Shown: in pieces, positions 60,585-64,000 of the stretch
Position numbering within the stretch: the stretch's first letter is position 1
Layout of the letters: each line of letters starts with the position of its first letter
DNA from: an uncultured Clostridiaceae bacterium
Lineage (GTDB): Bacteria > Bacillota > Clostridia > Clostridiales > Clostridiaceae
Direction of reading: 5' to 3'
Assembly (NCBI GenBank): GCA_946405135.1
Contig: CAMJGD010000004.1
Span: 1 to 64,000 of the forward strand
Length of the DNA: 64,000 nucleotides
Translations under genes and position numbers: made by a program
Notes under the pieces: model-generated
Database searches by the model: none
Seen by the model: the letters and a program-made list of their open reading frames with translations, nothing else
Told to the model about the DNA's origin: nothing

Positions 60585-61661
60585 ATGAAAACTAAAAAGT
60601 TATATATAATATTTTTCACCTTGTTAGCTTTGATATTTGGTGGAAGTGCAGGTACTTTTGCTTACTTGAAAGATAGCAAAAGTAACAATGGTAATATTAT
60701 AGCTACAGGAGAATATCCAAAACCTCAGGTTAATATATATGCTTCCGCTGGGCCTTTATTTAAAGGGGCATTGACTGAGCTAGGGGATTATGAAAGTCCT
60801 AACTATGAAAGCTGGCTTATAAATGCTTCTGATTATATAATTAAAGATTTGAAGGGGACTCCTCCTTCAGGAGGGGCGGTAGGCTCTGGATATACAGAAT
60901 TTAGAAATTTATCCAACAATATGTCTACAAATGTAACTAATAACATAGGAAGTGAAAAATTTAAAAGCTGGAAAGGTAAGGTAAATGAATGTAGTAACGA
61001 GCATGGTACTATAGTGCATTATGTGGTAGCTATAACTAATCCAGCTAAAGATGGTCTTTCCTATGGCAAGATAAGCTTAAATGATCAGAGCATAAATATT
61101 GTTCAGAAGGATGTTTTTAAAAGCACTAAAGGTCGCTATGAGTATGTGGTAGAAAGAGACTCCAAAAGCTTAGATATTAAAAGTAATCCTAATCGAGTAT
61201 TAACCTTTGATTGGGTAAATGGACAGTATGTGAGAACAGGTTCCAAAAACAATCCTGCAAATTCAGCAGATTTAATAATATTTGATGTAGGAGGTAAAGG
61301 GTACTACTCTTTAAGTAGCTATTATGATAATCAAAGTCTGCTTGACAATTTAAGAGATAAGCTTTTAGCTAAAAAACCCCATGCTACTTGGGGTTACATT
61401 ACTAAAAAATGGTATACAGGCTGGGTTGGAGTCATGCATGATGTAGTCATGAATCATATGGTTCCAATGGAAGATGTTTACTGTAATTTAGATCGGACAG
61501 AATGTTCAATAGGTTTTACTTATAAGGATTATACTGTACCTACCAAAAAACATATAGTGAAATTTAATAAATCTATAATAAATTCTAAAAGTGCTGCACA
61601 GAGGTTAATTGAAGGCAGTGAGGAAATTAAGGAAGAAAGGATTGAAAATATATTAAAGTAG
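60585..61661 (+). CDS. Large secreted protein with SipW-type signal
   Basis: A 358-residue precursor. The leader and processing motif GGSAGTFAYLKDSKSNNGN (about 18-36) match the other SipW substrates, but the mature part of about 330 residues differs. It has a linker (EYPKPQVNIYASAGPLF), an alpha/beta domain with Trp-rich segments (SWLINASDYIIKDL, ATWGYITKKWYTGWVGVMHD) and two cysteines (CNLDRTEC) that could pair. I do not recognise the domain. It could be the tip, an enzyme or an effector of the fibre. The ATG at 60585 is preferred because AGGGGG lies 6 nt before it. It is the last gene of the locus. Confidence 0.78.
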   Translation: MKTKKLYIIFFTLLALIFGGSAGTFAYLKDSKSNNGNIIATGEYPKPQVNIYASAGPLFKGALTELGDYESPNYESWLINASDYIIKDLKGTPPSGGAVGSGYTEFRNLSNNMSTNVTNNIGSEKFKSWKGKVNECSNEHGTIVHYVVAITNPAKDGLSYGKISLNDQSINIVQKDVFKSTKGRYEYVVERDSKSLDIKSNPNRVLTFDWVNGQYVRTGSKNNPANSADLIIFDVGGKGYYSLSSYYDNQSLLDNLRDKLLAKKPHATWGYITKKWYTGWVGVMHDVVMNHMVPMEDVYCNLDRTECSIGFTYKDYTVPTKKHIVKFNKSIINSKSAAQRLIEGSEEIKEERIENILK

Positions 61662-61671
61662 AAGTTCAAAG

Positions 61672-61709
61672 GAGGAAGGATAACTAGGATTCTTCCTCTA
61701 GTTTTATTA
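61672..61709 (+). terminator. Terminator at the end of the SipW locus
   Basis: GAGGAAG (61672-61678) pairs with CTTCCTC (61692-61698), followed by a T-rich tail. Confidence 0.7.
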
Positions 61710-62055
61710 TAGATATATTTTTAAAAAGCAGTATTATTTTTTGTATTGAGTTAAATGAGCTTTGCTATATACATTTTTTTGAAAAAACTATTTATAAGTT
61801 ATTCTATTGAAACTATGTTTATAGATTTTTCTTAAAGTGCTATAGGTTGTTTTACATATTTACAAAATTCATTTTCTAAAAAAGCTTGCTTAAAATGAAA
61901 AATTAATGGTTTTTAACTGTGAACTAATAATCAGAAGTTTTAAGTAAAAAGAAAGAATTTGTTAATAAAATATGAAATAGAGAGTATATTGAAGAAAATA
62001 GATGATATGCACTATAAATAAGTAATAATGGCTATATATGATTATAAATGTGCAC
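61710..62055. other. A/T-rich gap, nothing recognised
   Basis: This stretch of about 345 bp between the SipW-locus terminator and the tRNA promoter holds no ORF with a ribosome site, no RNA signature and no clear repeat. Confidence 0.5.
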
Positions 62056-62084
62056 TTGAAAAAATATTATTAATCGTCTATAAT
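62056..62084 (+). promoter_or_regulatory. Promoter of tRNA-Gln
   Basis: TTGAAA (62056-62061) and TATAAT (62079-62084) are 17 bp apart; the predicted start is about 27 bp before the mature tRNA. Confidence 0.75.
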
Positions 62085-62117
62085 ATTTACTTGTCGGGAC
62101 ACAACAATGAAATACGA

Positions 62118-62192
62118 TGGGGTATAGCCAAGCGGTAAGGCTCTGGACTCTGACTCCAGCATGCGTAGGTTCGAATCCTACTACCCCAGCCA
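62118..62192 (+). tRNA. tRNA-Gln (anticodon CTG)
   Basis: A 75-nt cloverleaf with encoded CCA: acceptor TGGGGTA/TACCCCA, anticodon stem CTGGA/TCCAG with loop CTCTGAC (anticodon CTG, codon CAG), T arm GTAGGTTCGAATCCTAC, and discriminator G. The U1-A72 end is usual for tRNA-Gln. Confidence 0.97.
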
Positions 62193-62200
62193 AACCGTGT

Positions 62201-62245
62201 AAAACAAGGATTTAGGTGGAAAACATCTAAATCCTTGTTTTTTCT
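62201..62245 (+). terminator. Terminator of tRNA-Gln
   Basis: AAACAAGGATTTAG and CTAAATCCTTGTTT pair, followed by a T-rich tail beginning TTTTTT. Confidence 0.88.
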
Positions 62246-62370
62246 ATATAGAAAATTATAAAAATTATTTGAAACTCTGTTTATTGATTTATCTAAATGA
62301 GGGAAAGTTTTCACCAACGTAAATACGGTTATAATGGTAAGATATAACAAGATAATAAGAGGTGAATAGC

Positions 62371-62526
62371 ATGTTGGGAAAGTTTGTCATTGGTGGTGGA
62401 ATTGCTATTATAGTTCTTATGGCACTTTATTTTATAATTAAGTGGGCAGTTAAGAATGGAATAAACGAATCGGTATTAGGACAATCTGTGTTGAAAAAAC
62501 GTAATAAAAAAAACGATGAGGAATAA
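62371..62526 (+). CDS. Small single-pass membrane protein (DUF6019-like)
   Basis: A 51-residue protein, below the usual ORF length cut-off, begins MLGKFVIGGGIAIIVLMALY. One transmembrane helix (about residues 5-26) is followed by WAVKNGINESVLGQS and a Lys/Arg-rich tail. The length and the AIxNGIxES pattern recall DUF6019-type small membrane proteins. The ATG has AGAGGTGAAT upstream, and a terminator hairpin (about 62557-62599) follows. Function unknown. Confidence 0.7.
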   Translation: MLGKFVIGGGIAIIVLMALYFIIKWAVKNGINESVLGQSVLKKRNKKNDEE

Positions 62527-62556
62527 TATAGTTAATATTCCCCTTAAATGTGATAT

Positions 62557-62655
62557 AAAAGCAATTTTAAAAGCTATACAAGTAGTGTATTTGCTTTTCT
62601 ATTTTTAATATACAATAAAAATCTCAAAAGACTTGTTTAATGTAAGTCTTTTATA
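62557..62655 (+). terminator. Two consecutive terminator-like hairpins
   Basis: AAAAGCAA...TTTGCTTTT (about 62557-62599) and AAAAGACTT/AAGTCTTTT (about 62627-62651) follow the small membrane protein gene; both have T-rich 3' flanks. Confidence 0.6.
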
Positions 62656-62798
62656 TTTTACTTTTTTATGTAGAATATTATTTAAATAAGTAGGTATTAG
62701 TCCTTTAATAATATAGTAATTGACAGGCTGATATCCATTAATATATAGTTAAGTTGTACATGGTTGTGTATAAATTTTGCAGGGGAGGGGGAGGTTTT

Positions 62799-63053
62799 TT
62801 GAAAAATTGTTATAAGTTTTTTAATAACAGGGAATGTGAATATTTTCCATGTCATCATGTAAAGGATGAAGAAAAATTTAATTGCTTATTTTGTTATTGT
62901 CCGCTGTATTTTCTAGAAGATTGTGGAGGAAATAAAAAGATGATAAGCGGAATAAAGGATTGTTCAGATTGTCTCATACCTCATTCAGAAAATGGTTATG
63001 ATTATATAATAAAAAAGATAGTAGAAACAAATAAAGAAAGAAAACAAGATTAA
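62799..63053 (+). CDS. Cysteine-rich small domain protein
   Basis: The 84-residue protein matches the cysteine-rich small domain family seen beside cobalamin or methyltransferase genes. Seven cysteines lie in NCYKFFNNRECEYFPCHHVKDEEKFNC, LFCYCPLYFLEDCGG and DCSDCLIPH, suggesting metal or Fe-S binding. The TTG at 62799 is preferred because GGGAGG lies about 5 nt before it and family members start at this point; ATGs at 62754/62760 would add a non-conserved extension. No cobalamin gene is nearby here. Function unknown. Confidence 0.75.
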   Translation: MKNCYKFFNNRECEYFPCHHVKDEEKFNCLFCYCPLYFLEDCGGNKKMISGIKDCSDCLIPHSENGYDYIIKKIVETNKERKQD

Positions 63054-63147
63054 AATGAAGGTTAACTAAAAAATTATTGACAATATTGAGTTTTAAGAAT
63101 ACTATAATTGTAGGAAAGTATTAATATAAATAATTTAATATAAGATT

Positions 63148-63325
63148 TCGTTAGGTGAGGTTCCTACATGGATATACGCTACTGCCCAGAAATGTCGAGA
63201 GACGCCAATGGGTCAGCAGGTATTACCGAAGTAAGGTTCTACTTAATGTAGCTGACAACATTCATTATTAGTGTGTGAATGCTAAAGTTCAAAGCTATGT
63301 AGTGCTGAAGCTCAACGAGTGAAGT
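63148..63325 (+). ncRNA. M-box (ykoK) Mg2+ riboswitch
   Basis: The conserved family signatures occur in order: CGTTAGGTGAGGTTCCTAC, GGATATACGCTACTGCCCAG, AATGTCGAGAGACGCCAATG, GGGTCAGCAGGTATTACCG, AAGGTTCTACTTAATG, then GTGCTGAAGCTCAACGAGTG. It binds Mg2+ and shuts off Mg2+ transporter genes when the ion is plentiful. A terminator follows 30 nt later and an MgtA-like ATPase lies downstream, fully consistent. Confidence 0.95.
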
Positions 63326-63354
63326 AAGATATGATTTTTTTGTCGTGTCAAAAT

Positions 63355-63384
63355 CTCTTCATTCTGTTGGGTGAAGAGTTTTTT
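63355..63384 (+). terminator. Riboswitch-controlled terminator
   Basis: CTCTTCA (63355-63361) pairs with TGAAGAG (63372-63378), followed by six T. Its position just after the M-box aptamer identifies it as the expression platform. Confidence 0.88.
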
Positions 63385-63435
63385 AATGAGTAAATATAAA
63401 TTTAACAATAAAGGAGTTTTTAGGAGGTGGTTAGC

Positions 63436-63525
63436 ATGGAAGACGGACATAGTGGTAGTATTAATAAAACTGAATATGATAGTGCTGTTCCTCTGGCTAA
63501 CTGCCTTGGGAGTAGCAATGCTTAA
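63436..63525 (+). CDS. 29-residue ORF between M-box and Mg2+ ATPase gene
   Basis: ATG at 63436, 7 nt after the strong site AGGAGGTGG, opens a 29-codon ORF beginning MEDGHSGSINKTEYD and ending NCLGSSNA. The stop lies 17 bp before the ATPase start, which has its own AGGAGG. The peptide is hydrophilic with no membrane helix. It could be a translated leader coupling or sensing translation, or a small modulator of the ATPase. I do not recognise a family. Confidence 0.6.
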   Translation: MEDGHSGSINKTEYDSAVPLANCLGSSNA

Positions 63526-63542
63526 ATAAAGGAGGTATTGCT

Positions 63543-64000
63543 ATGGAAATAAAAAAACTCATAAACATTTCAGAAAAAGATTATGTAGAAAAAATAATGA
63601 AGAACTTGAATACTTCTTTAAACGGGCTTACAGAAGAAGAAGCCGAAGAAAGAATAGACAGATATGGACTAAACCAATTAGAAAGTGAAAAAAAGTCTTC
63701 TTTTATAAAAAGATTGTATGATAATATTAAAAATCCACTTGTAATTTTATTAGTAATTTTAGCAATTATATCGTATGTTACTGGAGATTCAAGAGCAGCC
63801 ATAGTTATGTGCATTATGGTAGCTTTGGGAGTGGTTTTAAAATTTGTACAAGAACTTAAAGCTGACAGTTCTGCAGAAAAGTTAAAATCCATGGTAAGTA
63901 CTACGGCTACAGTTATAAGAGACGGAGTAACAAAAGAGATACCTTTAAAGATGATTGTACCAGGTGATATTATTCATTTATCTTCAGGTGACATGATTCC
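63543..64000 (+). CDS. MgtA-like Mg2+-transporting P-type ATPase (5' part, cut by window end)
   Basis: The first 152 codons are present and the frame is still open at the window edge. The N-terminus (LNTSLNGLTEEEAEERIDRYG), the first two membrane helices (NPLVILLVILAIISYVTG, AAIVMCIMVALGVVLKFVQE) and the start of the actuator domain (ATVIRDGVTKEIPLKMIVPGDIIHLSSGD) fit P3B Mg2+ importers. The M-box upstream supports Mg2+ as substrate. The phosphorylation and catalytic motifs lie outside the window. The ATG follows AGGAGG. Confidence 0.9.
   Translation, partial: MEIKKLINISEKDYVEKIMKNLNTSLNGLTEEEAEERIDRYGLNQLESEKKSSFIKRLYDNIKNPLVILLVILAIISYVTGDSRAAIVMCIMVALGVVLKFVQELKADSSAEKLKSMVSTTATVIRDGVTKEIPLKMIVPGDIIHLSSGDMI

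Noticed and set aside
62087..62350. 87-residue minus-strand ORF
   Set aside because: It overlaps tRNA-Gln, its promoter and its terminator, so it is an artefact of the RNA gene.
63581..63892. 103-residue minus-strand ORF at the right end
   Set aside because: It is antisense to the conserved P-type ATPase N-terminus.

Overview
The window is low-GC, densely coded DNA with the gene content of an anaerobic, spore-forming, amino-acid-fermenting Clostridium (cluster I-like). Supporting this are a glycyl-radical hydroxyproline dehydratase with its activase, pyruvate:ferredoxin oxidoreductase, a two-subunit glycine decarboxylase operon, GerQ/CwlJ and YtaF sporulation genes, and purine-rich Shine-Dalgarno sites throughout. 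No species can be fixed from the sequence alone.

Layout. 0-5.3 kb (minus strand): truncated TauE/SafE fragment, proC, hypD, hypE and an XRE-cupin regulator, a trans-4-hydroxyproline to proline module. 5.8-9.3 kb: an XRE-TPR regulator with a probable autoregulatory operator, and a divergent ECF S-component / MocR pair (probable B6-vitamer uptake). 9.4-14.8 kb: an unrecognised protein, PFOR, and the germination pair gerQ-cwlJ. 15.1-18.2 kb: a P-type cation ATPase and a PAP2 phosphatase. 18.3-21.9 kb: a SHOCT membrane protein, histidine kinase and response regulator, divergent from a secreted DUF2680-type protein. 22.0-24.9 kb: a YtrA-type GntR/ABC cassette. 25-35 kb: ytaF, a SEC-C/YkgJ protein, a LytTR regulator, a 14-codon ORF and an MCP, an MFS/ChrB-like operon, ribosomal protein L25, and a GGDEF-EAL protein. 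35-38 kb: a LysM-SleB cell wall hydrolase behind a c-di-AMP riboswitch, a stand-alone ATP-cone protein, and an M42 peptidase. 38.2-45.1 kb: gcvT-gcvH-gcvPA-gcvPB-lpd followed by a lipoate ligase. 45.3-51.9 kb: RidA, M29 aminopeptidase, tRNA-Ala(GGC), Gpx, a HAD phosphatase, a gene-poor gap with a candidate structured RNA, an MBL-fold hydrolase and a SpoU methyltransferase. 52.1-56.8 kb: an FtsX-type ABC exporter and a histidine kinase with no adjacent response regulator. 57.2-61.7 kb: a SipW-type signal peptidase followed by four proteins with SipW-type signal peptides or an LPXTG anchor, probably a surface-fibre locus. 62-64 kb: tRNA-Gln(CTG), two small proteins, then an M-box Mg2+ riboswitch, a 29-codon ORF and the start of an MgtA-like ATPase cut by the window edge.

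How the genes work together. HypD/HypE make pyrroline-5-carboxylate from hydroxyproline and ProC reduces it to proline. The glycine cleavage proteins, lipoate ligase and dihydrolipoyl dehydrogenase form one pathway, and PFOR supplies reduced ferredoxin and acetyl-CoA. Two second-messenger inputs are visible: c-di-AMP (riboswitch on a wall hydrolase) and c-di-GMP (GGDEF-EAL protein).

The least explained features are as follows. (i) A promoter- and terminator-bounded minus-strand unit at 49.09-49.46 kb carries duplicated hairpin modules. (ii) A family of GGGACAGTTC repeats sits at the 3' ends of four genes. (iii) Intercistronic stem-loops lie at the first three junctions of the SipW/camelysin locus. 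(iv) A nested inverted repeat precedes the ABC exporter whose response regulator is missing.
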